DNA of 64,000 nucleotides from Hyphomicrobium sp. Lineage in GTDB: Bacteria > Pseudomonadota > Alphaproteobacteria > Rhizobiales > Hyphomicrobiaceae. A program made the translations under genes and the position numbers. Positions 38,490 through 47,476 of this stretch are shown here, in pieces. Within the stretch, counting starts at the first letter, position 1. The number at the start of each line of letters is the position of its first letter. The stretch covers positions 1 through 64,000 of the forward strand of contig PERL01000001.1 in the NCBI GenBank assembly GCA_002928735.1, in the 5' to 3' direction. The notes below the pieces were generated by a model. It saw nothing but the letters and a program-made list of their open reading frames with translations. It was not told where the DNA came from and made no database searches.

Positions 38490-38639
38490 TTAGTCTTGCA
38501 GGCGGATGATGGACGCTGAGCGTCGACACCGGGCGACAACGGGCAGAGGGAGAGTGGCGGCCGGGAGCAGGCCAGACTGGCGCAAAGCGGCGATGAGTGC
38601 ATCGGCAATGCGCGTCGCAAAACGGGCGTCTCCAATCAT
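38490..38639 (-). CDS. Small hypothetical ORF between sbp copy 2 and the hydrolase
   Basis: 49 residues from an ATG with AGGAG 6 bases upstream, the best ribosome site in this stretch. The first half is an amphipathic helix (A-T-R-I-A-D-A-L-I-A-A-L-R-Q-S-G), the second is hydrophobic then basic (V-V-A-R-C-R-R-S-A-S-I-I-R). No family recognised. Confidence 0.4.
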   Translation of the reverse strand: MIGDARFATRIADALIAALRQSGLLPAATLPLPVVARCRRSASIIRLQD

Positions 38640-38731
38640 CGTGCGCTCCTGAAATGACTGATCGGTGGGAAGAAAAACGCCGCCCCGCAAAATTCTGTAG
38701 GTTCGCGGAGCGGCATGCGTTAGCCGGCTAT

Positions 38732-39754
38732 TCAGCTCTTCTTGCCGTAGATCTGGTCGAAGATGCCGCCATCCTTGAAATGAACTTCGGTCGCTGCTGA
38801 CCAGCCGCCGAAAACTTCATCGATCGTGAACAGCTTCACGGCGGAGAACTGCGACTTGTACTTTTCCTGCGCCTTGGCATCCTGCGGGCGATAGTAGTGC
38901 TTGCCGGCCAGATCCTGTCCTTCGGGCGTGTAGAGGTAGTTGAGGTACGCTTCGGCGAGTTTGCGCGTGCCCTTCTTGTCAACGTTCGTGTCGACGACGG
39001 TGACGGGCGGCTCGGCGAGGATCGAAATCGTCGGCGTGATGATCTCAAACTTGTCGGGGCCGAGCTCCTTGGTCGCGAGATAGGCCTCGTTTTCCCAGGA
39101 AATCAGCACGTCACCGATACCGCGCTCAGTAAACGTGGTCAGCGAACCACGCGCACCGGAGTCAAGAACTTTGGTGTTCTTGTACAGCCGCGTGACGAGA
39201 TCCTTCGCCTTCTCCTCGTTGCCGCCGTCCTGCTTCAGGGCCCAGCCCCAGGCCGCGAGATAGTTCCAGCGTGCGCCACCCGACGTCTTCGGGTTCGGCG
39301 TGACGACTTCCACGCCGTCCTTGCCAAGATCACCCCAGTCCTTGATGCCCTTCGGATTACCCTTGCGGACAAGCAGTACGATCGTGGACGTGTAGGGCGA
39401 GGAGTTGTTGGGCAGGCGCTTCTGCCAATCGGCGGGGATCAGGCCGCCATTCTTGTAGAGCTGATCGACGTCGCCGGCGAGCGCCAGTGTTACGACGTCG
39501 GCTTCCAGCCCATCGATCACCGCGCGGGCCTGCTTGCCCGAACCGCCGTGCGACTGCTTGACGGTCACGTCCTCGCCGGTCTTCTCCTTCCAATGCTTGG
39601 CGAAGGCCGCGTTAAAGTCGGAGTACAGCTCCCGCGTCGGATCGTACGAAACATTGAGCAATTCCGCGGCATTAGCAGCGGCTGCCAAGCCAGCGAAGCT
39701 AAGCGACGCGCCGAGCGCCAAAGCCGTGCGGCGGGTGATCTTTGAAAGTGACAT
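38732..39754 (-). CDS. sbp: Sulfate ABC transporter, periplasmic binding protein (copy 2)
   Basis: 340 residues with a twin-arginine-like start ([12 protein letters not shown]) and cleavage after A-N-A near residue 29. Landmarks are [24 protein letters not shown] and [13 protein letters not shown]. This copy is closest to the classical Sbp/CysP pattern and is the likely main sulfate receptor for CysTWA. AGAGGA precedes the start. The operator at 39817 is nearly identical to that of copy 1. Confidence 0.95.
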   Translation of the reverse strand: MSLSKITRRTALALGASLSFAGLAAAANAAELLNVSYDPTRELYSDFNAAFAKHWKEKTGEDVTVKQSHGGSGKQARAVIDGLEADVVTLALAGDVDQLYKNGGLIPADWQKRLPNNSSPYTSTIVLLVRKGNPKGIKDWGDLGKDGVEVVTPNPKTSGGARWNYLAAWGWALKQDGGNEEKAKDLVTRLYKNTKVLDSGARGSLTTFTERGIGDVLISWENEAYLATKELGPDKFEIITPTISILAEPPVTVVDTNVDKKGTRKLAEAYLNYLYTPEGQDLAGKHYYRPQDAKAQEKYKSQFSAVKLFTIDEVFGGWSAATEVHFKDGGIFDQIYGKKS

Positions 39755-39816
39755 GATCGTCCTCTGTGACAGGTGTTGAACCTGACGAGGACGCTATCGG
39801 CGGAATGCCAATTACC

Positions 39817-39843
39817 GAACCAAGAAGAACTGCGGAGCTTATG
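39817..39843 (-). promoter_or_regulatory. Sulfur-region operator, upstream of sbp copy 2
   Basis: CATAAGCTC-C-GCA, 3 bases, CTTCTTGGTTC in gene direction; 26 of 27 positions equal the copy 1 site. It is 63-89 bases before the start, almost the same spacing. Confidence 0.65.
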
Positions 39844-40166
39844 CTGGAACGTGCAGATGGGTCGAGGGGTCACCCTTTGCATCAAGCGTTGCGGCCTGCC
39901 AGGAAATGCACATGCTGCAACCGCTCAAGGCCGGTATGGTCACGTGTCCCCCACCTCGACGCGTTCGCTAAGCGCCGAGAGTTGTGCTTTGCGAAATTGC
40001 ACATCACCGTCAGTTAGGCGCGAACGCATCAGTTCGGCGAAAGCTTTAATCTCGGCCACGTCGACCAGCGTGGCGCTTTCCCTGCCGGCCTCAGCGCGCT
40101 CCAGCGCGGCAAGACAAGATGCCGCTCAGCCCTCAGCCGTTCGACGGGATTTTCCGCTGTGTTGCG
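39844..40166. other. Intergenic, no gene seen
   Basis: 323 bases between the sbp copy 2 promoter and the end of the SulP gene. Short frames only. No hairpin with a T-run was found for the SulP message. Confidence 0.35.
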
Positions 40167-41879
40167 TCAACCGGCTTTGGCCTCGTCTGCGGAAAATTGA
40201 TCGAGCGCATCCGCGACGCTCACAAATCGATTAGCTCTTCCAATCCGTTCTTCCAACCCTTCGCTATTCAAACGGTCTCGAACGCCAGAGCGCGCTTCGA
40301 CGACCTGCAGTCGAACGCCAAGCTCCCGAAGTTCGTCCGCCATGCCGGCCAATGTATGAGCGCTCTGGAGATCTACATACGGTGCGGCGGACAGATCCAA
40401 CACAACAAGATTGGCCCCTTTGATCTCAGCACGGACCCGAGTGAGGATTGTATCGCAGACATGATCGATGTTGAAATAGATCAAGCTGGCTTCAGGCCTG
40501 AAGATCAATGCGCCGGGTATAGCTTCGTTATCTGTGTGTCGTTCCATATCCGAGAAACGGCGCGTACCCGGGATACGACCGAGCACTGCAACGTGTGGCT
40601 GAGAGGTGCGGTACATAAGCTGAACAAGAGAAATGATTGCGCCGATCATCACACCGCGCAGGAGGCCAGAGCCCAGAACGCCCATCAACGACGCCATCGC
40701 CACGACGAAGTCGGGGCGGCTGACGCGCCAAAGATGGAGCAGCGCATCGGCTTGGAAAAGACCAGCAACAGCCATAAGGACGACCGCCGCTAGAACTGGC
40801 TGAGGCAGTGCGCTCAACTGATTTGACAGAAAGAGGATGACGAACAGGATAAAAATCGCTGCGAATGCGCCAGATAACGGCGTGTGGGCGCCACTGCCCT
40901 CGTTGACCAGAGATTGAGACATGCCGCCACTGACAGGAAATCCGCGGCCCAAACCCGCGGTGAGATTGGAAGCGGCGAGCGCGAGAAACTCCTGATTAGC
41001 ATCGAGCCGACCACCATGCTTGGCAGCGAAAGTGCGTCCGATAGCAGCTGTTTCGACAGCGGCAAGAAGGAAGCACGCGACGGCCAGCGGCAGCAGCGCG
41101 TTGATGTCCGACCAGTAAATCTCGGGAAAGCCGATCACGGGCAAGCCTTGGGGAACCTCCCCCAGAAGCTTGACGCCCTTTGCATTGAGGCCCAACAGTG
41201 TGGACGCGACGATCCCGCCCACGACTACGAAAAGCGCTATGGGCTTGTTGGGCAGCATAACCTTACCCAAGATAAGCGCCGCCAAGGCAGCAACACCTGC
41301 GGCAAGAGAAGCCGGGTTCGTATCACCCACATGCGTGATGAATTGGCCGCTATTTTCCCAAAAGTCTCCATGAGCTCCATGAATGCCAAAGAGCTTTGGG
41401 AGTTGCGTGCTGGCCAAGTAGAGCGCCACTCCACATTTAAAACCCACCATAACGCTTTCGGATATGAAATTCACAATGGCACCGGCTCGAACAGCCCATG
41501 CGATGAAGGCAATGACGGCCACGATAATTGCCCTGGCCGCAGCGAGGGCACCGAAGCGGGATGCGTCGCCTCCGGCGATGTCGGCCAGCGATGCACCGAC
41601 TAGAAGTGAAATCGCGGACGTCACCGAAATGGCTGTGTGGCGGGAACTGCAGAACAGCCAGAACACGAGCCCTGAGAAGAGGCATGCATACAATCCAGCC
41701 TGAGGCGGCAAATTAGCAAGCGAGGCATCGCCAAGGCCAGCGGGTAGGAGATACGCCGCAAGCGTCAGACCAGCGATAAGGTCACCGCGCAGCCAGGATT
41801 TATCGTACGTCTGCAACCACACGAGAGCAGGCATCCAACGACGTAAGCCGGGGTCGTTCAATTTTGCGCCGCTATTCAT
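40167..41879 (-). CDS. SulP-family anion permease with STAS domain
   Basis: 570 residues. N-terminal membrane domain of 10-14 helices (from about 25 to 425), opening W-L-R-G-D-L-I-A-G-L-T-L-A-A-Y-L-L-P-A-G and containing G-L-G-R-G-F-P-V-S-G-G-M-S-Q-S; C-terminal STAS domain (about 450-560) with V-V-L-D-L-S-A-A-P-Y-V-D. SulP proteins carry sulfate, bicarbonate or other anions by secondary transport. The neighbourhood suggests sulfate, but no operator copy is seen before it and it could equally belong with the stress genes to its right. Confidence 0.92.
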   Translation of the reverse strand: MNSGAKLNDPGLRRWMPALVWLQTYDKSWLRGDLIAGLTLAAYLLPAGLGDASLANLPPQAGLYACLFSGLVFWLFCSSRHTAISVTSAISLLVGASLADIAGGDASRFGALAAARAIIVAVIAFIAWAVRAGAIVNFISESVMVGFKCGVALYLASTQLPKLFGIHGAHGDFWENSGQFITHVGDTNPASLAAGVAALAALILGKVMLPNKPIALFVVVGGIVASTLLGLNAKGVKLLGEVPQGLPVIGFPEIYWSDINALLPLAVACFLLAAVETAAIGRTFAAKHGGRLDANQEFLALAASNLTAGLGRGFPVSGGMSQSLVNEGSGAHTPLSGAFAAIFILFVILFLSNQLSALPQPVLAAVVLMAVAGLFQADALLHLWRVSRPDFVVAMASLMGVLGSGLLRGVMIGAIISLVQLMYRTSQPHVAVLGRIPGTRRFSDMERHTDNEAIPGALIFRPEASLIYFNIDHVCDTILTRVRAEIKGANLVVLDLSAAPYVDLQSAHTLAGMADELRELGVRLQVVEARSGVRDRLNSEGLEERIGRANRFVSVADALDQFSADEAKAG

Positions 41880-41958
41880 GAAGCCCTCACGATCCGATCG
41901 TCGCCCCGATTTCTCGCTGGGCCATCGCTACGGCCGTCTGCGTTGCAGTTCAGAACTG

Positions 41959-42180
41959 TTAGCCTCCAAGAGCGATCGCAATCGCCACGAGGAGAGCCCC
42001 AAACAGAGAGACGCACAGACCAGTGACCCAGTATGGAGTCCACTTCATGTGCTTCCCGAGCCCAGTGCCGACAATGAAGAGCAAGGCCAACGCTATCGCG
42101 TTTGACGCACGCAATGCGGTCCCGACGTCCACCATGAAAATTGGCTCGACTCGGGCGGTGAAATGCGTGCCATCAGGCAT
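41959..42180 (-). pseudogene. C-terminal remnant of a VIT1/CCC1-like membrane protein
   Basis: 73 codons whose translation (V-G-T-A-L-R-A-S-N-A-I-A-L-A-L-L-F-I-V-G ... G-A-L-L-V-A-I-A-I-A-L-G-G) resembles the last two helices of VIT-family iron/manganese transporters of about 230 residues. The N-terminal three helices are absent; the terminator of the neighbouring gene lies immediately upstream. Either a deletion remnant or a reduced gene still translated from its ATG. Confidence 0.6.
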
Positions 42181-42212
42181 TGAACAGCCAATCTCATGGA
42201 ATGCCCAGAATT

Positions 42213-42242
42213 AAAGCGTTCCGGGAAGGTCCCGGAACGCTT
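42213..42242 (-). terminator. Rho-independent terminator of the Cys-rich repeat gene
   Basis: AAGCGTTCCGGGA and TCCCGGAACGCTT form a perfect 13-bp stem around three bases; TTTAATTCT follows on the minus strand. Confidence 0.85.
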
Positions 42243-42249
42243 CCGCGCG

Positions 42250-42720
42250 TCATTCCTTGGCTCGCGCCTCAAGCCCCGTCACTTCCGCGCGGCATGGCGT
42301 TGAAATCTCCGCCTTCTTGTCGATCAGACACTGAACAATACGTCCCTCTCCCATATCAACGTCAGCGCACAGCTTCTCGATATCTCCGTCGCAAGCCGCC
42401 GCAGCACGCAACACGTTGCTAACTGCGAGATCGACACCTTCCGCCGCCGTCAACATACCATCGAAACAGGCATCGCTCATTTTATCCTCGTGAGCCATCA
42501 TGCACAAAAGGAGCCGGCCCTCTCCCGGAGTCACCGTGCTGCAGAATGATTTCAAATCCGGTGCGCAAGCCGCCTTGACCTTTGCAAGTGCCGCCTCGGC
42601 CTTTGCGACGGCGTCCTTGGAGAACTGTGTTTCTGCGCTCGCAGGCGCCGTGAACCCCAAAAGGACTGAGATCACGGCGCCGCACAAAAGGAGTGCAGGC
42701 TTTACACGATGTCTATTCAT
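42250..42720 (-). CDS. Periplasmic cysteine-rich repeat (GLG1-like) protein
   Basis: 156 residues. Signal peptide to about 29 (A-S-A), then two repeats with spaced cysteines (A-A-C-A-P-D-L-K-S-F-C ... G-E-G-R-L-L-L-C-M-M and A-A-C-D-G-D-I-E-K-L-C ... G-E-G-R-I-V-Q-C-L), the pattern of the Cys-rich GLG1 repeat. The cysteines probably pair in the periplasm. Role unknown. AGGAG stands before the start. Confidence 0.85.
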   Translation of the reverse strand: MNRHRVKPALLLCGAVISVLLGFTAPASAETQFSKDAVAKAEAALAKVKAACAPDLKSFCSTVTPGEGRLLLCMMAHEDKMSDACFDGMLTAAEGVDLAVSNVLRAAAACDGDIEKLCADVDMGEGRIVQCLIDKKAEISTPCRAEVTGLEARAKE

Positions 42721-43095
42721 GGCGAACTCCTAACAGTTATTGCGATGTCACGTTTTGCAAGACCACGTGATCATACTCTCACGCAAATACCGAGACAATT
42801 AGCTGCGAACCTAAAGTGCAACTCATCTTTGCTCTGCCAAGCACTGCGATCCTTCTGTGCGTACTCGAATTATTTCACAAGACGATGAGCAATCTGATCT
42901 GATCCCAATTGGGTTATCGAGTGGCATCGATTTAGATCAGCGAGAAAGTCGCGACGTTTACGTTGTAATTTATACGCGATAGATTTGAGATGCCGGGCCA
43001 TCCGTTCTACTTCGCAGATGCGCCGCCGTTTGTAGTAAAAACTGATAGTGTCGACTTGAATATCTGGCGCATTTGCGCGGCCGAGGGGGAAATCT
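42721..43095. other. Divergent promoter region
   Basis: 375 bases between the Cys-rich repeat gene and the K+ channel gene, AT-richer than average. No convincing gene; a 92-codon minus-strand frame (42870-43148) has no ribosome site and overlaps the channel start. TCGAT-TTAG-ATCAG at 42927-42940 matches an FNR/FixK box at 8 of 10 fixed positions. Confidence 0.4.
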
Positions 43096-43521
43096 ATGCT
43101 GCGGCAGTTTTTATTCGGTGGCTTCGTCAGCATCTGCAATATCATCATCCACGCCCTTGTTATGACAGCCGTCGTTCGCGTGTCTCAGGCCGCGGCCGCT
43201 AAGACATCGAGGTATGACAGTCTTTTTTTGAGCGCCGTCATGGCGGCAACAGCGTCCGTACTGATGGTGGCGCACACATGCGAAGTCCTCGTGTGGTCGC
43301 TGGCCTACAGTCTGATCGAGGCCGTTCCACATAATGCGGATTACCTCTACTTTGCTTTCGTCAACTACACGACGCTTGGATACGGCGATATCGTTCCGGT
43401 TCAGAGTTGGCGGTTGCTCGGTCCAATGACCGCCATGAATGGTGTGCTGCTGTTCGGTTGGTCTACGGCTGTCCTCTTCGAGGTGCTGCGGAAGGCAATG
43501 ACAAGGAACCCACGGGGTTGA
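43096..43521 (+). CDS. Two-helix potassium channel
   Basis: 141 residues with two to three membrane helices, a pore helix and the selectivity filter T-T-L-G-Y-G-D at 92-98 (N-Y-T-T-L-G-Y-G-D-I-V-P). There is no voltage sensor and no cytoplasmic RCK domain, so it is a minimal K+ channel subunit that should work as a tetramer. It lies divergently from the Cys-rich repeat gene. Confidence 0.88.
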   Translation: MLRQFLFGGFVSICNIIIHALVMTAVVRVSQAAAAKTSRYDSLFLSAVMAATASVLMVAHTCEVLVWSLAYSLIEAVPHNADYLYFAFVNYTTLGYGDIVPVQSWRLLGPMTAMNGVLLFGWSTAVLFEVLRKAMTRNPRG

Positions 43522-43677
43522 AAGTGCCGGCGGTCGAGACAGAGCCAGCCTTGGCCTGCGTGAGAACCGCCAGCTCCCACCACCAAGTTTAAACTCCGTG
43601 GCTTTTCATCTAGCCGGTTGCCAATGGCTGGTTGGACGCGCCCGGCGCTAGGCGTCGTAACCGCAGGTCCTGCGGCC

Positions 43678-44526
43678 TCAGAAAACGTCAGGAATGTAGC
43701 GGAAATTGAGATCCTTGTTTTCCTTCGGCTTGTCGACTGAGCGCTTAGGCAGCTTCACCTTCTCTCGTGGAACGTCCTCATAGGGAATCTCGCTGAGTAG
43801 GTGTCGAATGATATTGAGACGCGCCCGCTTCTTATCATCTGAGCGAGCCACGTGCCACGGCGCCCAAGCAGTATCAGTCGCGTGAAACATCTCGTCGCGG
43901 GCTTTGGTGTAATCGTCCCAACGGGTGTAGGATTTGATATCCATTTTCGATAACTTCCAAATTTTGCGCTCGTCGTCGACCCGCGCTTCAAGCCGGCGAG
44001 TCTGTTCATCTGGGCTGACCTCAAGCCAATACTTGAGCAGGATAATGCCGGAATCGATCATCGCCTTTTCGACGTTTGGAACAGCATCTAGAAACTTCTT
44101 TACTTGTTCGTCGGAGCAGAACCCCATCACGCGCTCAACCCCTGCACGATTGTAGTAGCTTCGATCAAAAATGGTGATCTCGCCAGCAGCAGGAAAGTGG
44201 GGGATATAGCGTTGAATATAGAGCTGAGACTTCTCCCGCTCGGTCGGCGCTGGTAAAGCGACCACGCGGAAGATTCGCGGGCTCACGCGCTCCGTAATCG
44301 CCTTGATGGCGCCGCCCTTGCCGGCCCCATCTCGCCCCTCGAACACGATGCAGACCTTCTTGCCTTCGTGACGCACCCATTCCTGAAGCTTCACAAGTTC
44401 AATGTGGAGCTTCTTGAGCTCCTTCTCGTAGGCCTTCCGCTTCAAAGGCCCACCGGCGTCTGCATCCTTTTCAGTCGCCCCCGCCTCTCGGTCGCTGCCG
44501 TGTGCTTTCGCGGTCTTCTTTTTCAT
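43678..44526 (-). CDS. ppk2: Polyphosphate kinase 2
   Basis: 282 residues. PPK2 moves phosphate between polyphosphate and nucleotides, usually forming GTP or ATP. Walker A G-R-D-G-A-G-K-G-G (64-72) and the lid/Walker B D-R-S-Y-Y-N-R-A-G-V-E-R-V-M-G-F (121-136) are intact. One-domain length points to the class I PPK2 group. The Lys/Asp-rich N-terminus (1-30) is low complexity. Polyphosphate use fits the energy-stress genes around it. Confidence 0.95.
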   Translation of the reverse strand: MKKKTAKAHGSDREAGATEKDADAGGPLKRKAYEKELKKLHIELVKLQEWVRHEGKKVCIVFEGRDGAGKGGAIKAITERVSPRIFRVVALPAPTEREKSQLYIQRYIPHFPAAGEITIFDRSYYNRAGVERVMGFCSDEQVKKFLDAVPNVEKAMIDSGIILLKYWLEVSPDEQTRRLEARVDDERKIWKLSKMDIKSYTRWDDYTKARDEMFHATDTAWAPWHVARSDDKKRARLNIIRHLLSEIPYEDVPREKVKLPKRSVDKPKENKDLNFRYIPDVF

Positions 44527-44578
44527 GTCGCCACCGTTGGGGTTGCTTGCGATGATGAATTCAGTCAGGCCGTATTAT

Positions 44579-44836
44579 TCACGCCACTTTTCGAAAAAAT
44601 CCGATGAGTAGAAGAAGGACAACAGCACCTATCGTTGCGGAAATGATTTGCCCCAGAATAGTACCGCCTGCAAACAGCCCGACGAGAGGAAACAACCACC
44701 CTCCAAAAACCGCGCCGACGATTCCGACAATGATGTTGCCGACGAACCCAAAACCATAACCCTTGACGATCAAACCCGCTAAATAGCCGGCAATCGCGCC
44801 AATCAAAATCAGTATCAGCAAAGCTTCAAGCGCCAT
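44579..44836 (-). CDS. GlsB/YeaQ/YmgE-family membrane protein
   Basis: 85 residues with three Gly-rich membrane helices: G-A-I-A-G-Y-L-A-G-L-I-V-K-G-Y-G-F-G, then N-I-I-V-G-I-V-G-A-V-F-G-G-W-L-F. This is the pattern of transglycosylase-associated stress membrane proteins. Complete; role in envelope stress is inferred from relatives. It follows ppk2 in the neighbourhood but is upstream of it on the same strand. Confidence 0.93.
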   Translation of the reverse strand: MALEALLILILIGAIAGYLAGLIVKGYGFGFVGNIIVGIVGAVFGGWLFPLVGLFAGGTILGQIISATIGAVVLLLLIGFFRKVA

Positions 44837-45042
44837 GACGTTTCTCCCGATATGTTTATCATTGCGACCAGTTTGAACGATACCAGAGTGTCAGTCGGCT
44901 GGATTTCGATGACTGTGCTAGCGGAGATCAATCAGAGACCTCCGCCAAGCCCTCACAATCAGCAAGCGTCTGGCCAAGCAACAACAGGTACAAAGTTCAC
45001 ATCACGCGATCGTCCTGGCAGACGAGCACGGCTACCGCTGCA

Positions 45043-45408
45043 TCAGCGATGATAGCGCCGGTTGTGACGCCTGTAGTGTCGATATGGCCGGTGATGCCGG
45101 TAAACACGATAATAGCGGTAGGGACGATAGTAATACCCGTCGCCGTAATACGGATAGCCGCCCCCATAATAGTAGCCGTTGTCGTAGTCGGCGGGATACC
45201 CACCGTAGTAGTAGTGCCTGCGATAGTAGCGGCGACGATGATGCCGATAGACCTCATTCAGAATGATGCCTGTCGCAATGCCCGCCGCGATGCCCCAACC
45301 ATGCCGGTAGCGATGAGCCTCGGCCCGGTCCGAGGTACCAATGAGGGTCGTTACCGCAATCATCGCAACCGCGGTGATCGTTGCCAGATTCGTCGATCTC
45401 ATTTGCAT
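45043..45408 (-). CDS. Secreted Tyr/Arg/His-rich protein
   Basis: 121 residues with a signal peptide (to about residue 31, A-E-A), a Gly/Ala hydrophobic hairpin (G-W-G-I-A-A-G-I-A-T-G-I-I-L) and a tail of Tyr, Arg, His and Gly (Y-Y-Y-G-G-Y, R-H-H-R-P-Y-R). Such proteins are common in Hyphomicrobiales and of unknown function. A perfect FNR/FixK box lies 72-85 bases upstream. An overlapping frame (44997-45257) rich in Thr/Ile is a shadow. Confidence 0.7.
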   Translation of the reverse strand: MQMRSTNLATITAVAMIAVTTLIGTSDRAEAHRYRHGWGIAAGIATGIILNEVYRHHRRRYYRRHYYYGGYPADYDNGYYYGGGYPYYGDGYYYRPYRYYRVYRHHRPYRHYRRHNRRYHR

Positions 45409-45479
45409 CTGATTGATCCTCCGGTGAGCTGTAGCAGTCCCAACATCTCTAATTCTGATCCTCGCTATCTGCCGCTAGT

Positions 45480-45493
45480 TTGACCAAGATCAA
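45480..45493 (-). promoter_or_regulatory. FNR/FixK-type box
   Basis: TTGACCAAGATCAA fits the consensus TTGAY-N4-RTCAA at all ten fixed positions. Upstream of the secreted Tyr/Arg-rich gene. Confidence 0.6.
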
Positions 45494-45619
45494 CCGATCG
45501 CAGATAACGTCGAAGCGGCTCGCCGTATCTCATAAATCATTTGATCATCACAGATACCTTTGACGAGATTCGTAATTCATACGTTCACCGCTTATTGACG
45601 CTCTCTTCATTGCAAAGCA

Positions 45620-46861
45620 TCAATGTCCGCCGCTAAATACCAATACTTTAAGTGGTATGAAGAGTGCCTGAGCGCGAAGTATGATGGCATGCACAAGAGC
45701 CACTGTATCAACGATATGCAGATAGGTGCGGCGAAAGAAATTCTTCTCGGTCTGGATTTGCTCATGATTGCTCGAGTAGGCGTTTACGATGCAGCTTGAT
45801 CCAGGTGTGACGTCATCGAGTCCGCCTTCGTACATTGGCTCAAGAAATGCGAGGAGAGTGCCGGGCTGGCGCACTTGGGCTAAGTCGACCAACTGCTCTC
45901 CAGCCTTGAACTGTCCAGCGGCAATGAAGTCCTGCAGGTCAGTTACGACGAGTGGGATGATTGCGAGTGGCTTCGAATAGCAAACGGCCTCGGCCGCCAT
46001 TCCAACCTTCAACACCTGCGCCTCGATCTGCCCAAAACCTGCGTGCAGTTGGCGCTTGCGGCTGCCAGTCGAGGGAATGAGTATGCCGGCTGGCCGCATG
46101 AAGGGATTTATGAAGTCTCCGACCTTCAGAACAAACTGCTCGAGGTTACCGTCAAGGCCCGCGTACACGACTGTTTTGTCGAGTGCGACCTGTGCCTCGT
46201 CTAGAGCGGCAACGGCGCTCGCCTTTTCCGCCGGTAGAAGTGTCGAAATCTTTGTCTCGGCCGCCTGCAAGCCTGCTTCCGCAGCCGCAACTTGCCCTCT
46301 GCGAGCATCGACCCCGACTTGCAGCCTTTCAATTTCTCGCGTAGCCACGACCCCGGCATTGCGGGCTACCAATTCCTCTTTGGTCCGCAATTCGTCGATT
46401 GCTTGCTGGAGCGCACCCTGCGCCTGCTTAATTTGCCCTTTGGCGGCAGCGACCTCCGACTTGGCCATTTCCATGGCGGCATCGACCTCCTCAACACGGC
46501 GCTTTGCCGTCGCAAGTGCAGCCTCCTGCTTGGCGCTGTCGAGCTTGAAGAGCTTTTGGCCTTGCTTCACTTGATCCGTGACGTTGACGTAAACCTCGGA
46601 GACACGTCCCGGTGTGTCAGGAAGGATGGGTACAGTGCGAAAAAAGGAAACGACGTTCGTCGTGGCAGGGTGATTGTAAAAAACAATGGTGATCAACAGT
46701 ACGGTCAGCATGATGCAGGCCGTAATACCCCAACGAAGTTCATACCAGACCGAGAAAAGGGTAATCTCACGCCCCAATTCCTTACCCTGATAAAAGCGCC
46801 GGTAAAGATAATCCGGGAGGATTGTGAGCAACGAACAAAAGATCAGCTCAAGCATCGTCAT
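45620..46861 (-). CDS. HlyD/EmrA-type membrane fusion protein
   Basis: 413 residues. An N-terminal membrane helix (about 48-68) is followed by a biotinyl-lipoyl-like half (P-G-R-V-S-E-V-Y-V-N-V-T-D-Q-V-K-Q-G-Q-K-L-F-K-L-D), a long coiled coil (about 105-215) and the second lipoyl half and beta-barrel. It probably links an inner-membrane pump to the outer membrane; no pump is adjacent. It overlaps the preceding small membrane protein gene by 4 bases, an arrangement like the E. coli yiaW-yiaV pair. Confidence 0.88.
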   Translation of the reverse strand: MTMLELIFCSLLTILPDYLYRRFYQGKELGREITLFSVWYELRWGITACIMLTVLLITIVFYNHPATTNVVSFFRTVPILPDTPGRVSEVYVNVTDQVKQGQKLFKLDSAKQEAALATAKRRVEEVDAAMEMAKSEVAAAKGQIKQAQGALQQAIDELRTKEELVARNAGVVATREIERLQVGVDARRGQVAAAEAGLQAAETKISTLLPAEKASAVAALDEAQVALDKTVVYAGLDGNLEQFVLKVGDFINPFMRPAGILIPSTGSRKRQLHAGFGQIEAQVLKVGMAAEAVCYSKPLAIIPLVVTDLQDFIAAGQFKAGEQLVDLAQVRQPGTLLAFLEPMYEGGLDDVTPGSSCIVNAYSSNHEQIQTEKNFFRRTYLHIVDTVALVHAIILRAQALFIPLKVLVFSGGH

Positions 46862-47289
46862 GTCCCCCGCTGTAGAGCAGCGGCTGGCGCCGTGACATGA
46901 TTAGGCGAGCCTTCATTGTCGTCGGGTGTCGTCAATCCCTCGGGGGACTGTTCAATACCCGACATTTTCTCCAATGACGACGCCATTCGCTTCCATGGGC
47001 CGACAAAGTCTGGAAGGTCAATGAGCGCAAGCAGCAAGCCGGCAACCCAGAACGCATGCACATGCGTGAAAAGGGACAAAAGACCGAGGACAGCCACGAT
47101 CTCAAACTGCATCTTTTTGTGACCGAGGCGTTCGGGAAGAGAATGAAGCGTGAAGAAGAGAATGCCAAAGCCCACGACGCCAGCGATCACGAAGACTGTC
47201 GTGATGACATAAAGCGGATCGCCCTCATGCGGCCCATTGATAAACCACGGCATGTGATGAGGTGCGCCAGGATGCAGCCCATCTGTCAT
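46858..47289 (-). CDS. Small inner-membrane protein coupled to the HlyD-type protein
   Basis: 143 residues with two to three hydrophobic segments (about 29-50, 62-88) and a polar C-terminus. His-rich start (G-A-P-H-H-M-P-W). The stop overlaps the start of the membrane fusion protein (ATGA). It may be its membrane partner. A near-consensus FNR/FixK box lies 104-117 bases upstream. Confidence 0.65.
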   Translation of the reverse strand: MTDGLHPGAPHHMPWFINGPHEGDPLYVITTVFVIAGVVGFGILFFTLHSLPERLGHKKMQFEIVAVLGLLSLFTHVHAFWVAGLLLALIDLPDFVGPWKRMASSLEKMSGIEQSPEGLTTPDDNEGSPNHVTAPAAALQRGT

Positions 47290-47392
47290 ATTCGTCCCAT
47301 GACTAATTGAGTTGTTTCATCACATGACCAAGGATTGTCTCGTCAATCGCTTGATCAAGCTTCATTCATAAGCCCGGGTCGCCGGTCAAATA

Positions 47393-47406
47393 TTGACTCA
47401 AGTCAT
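47393..47406 (-). promoter_or_regulatory. FNR/FixK-type box, 9 of 10
   Basis: TTGACTCAAGTCAT matches TTGAY-N4-RTCAA except at the last base. It would serve the two-gene unit at 47.3-45.6 kb. Confidence 0.4.
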
Positions 47407-47476
47407 AATATGCAGGAAGAAATTTCAGCACCGCGCAATACTTTTTAACGTGGTCTGATAATCGGAATTGGTCGTT

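Noticed and set aside
47349-47360. GCTTGATCAAGC as a further FNR/FixK box
   Set aside because: The two halves have no spacer, so it does not fit TTGAY-N4-RTCAA.
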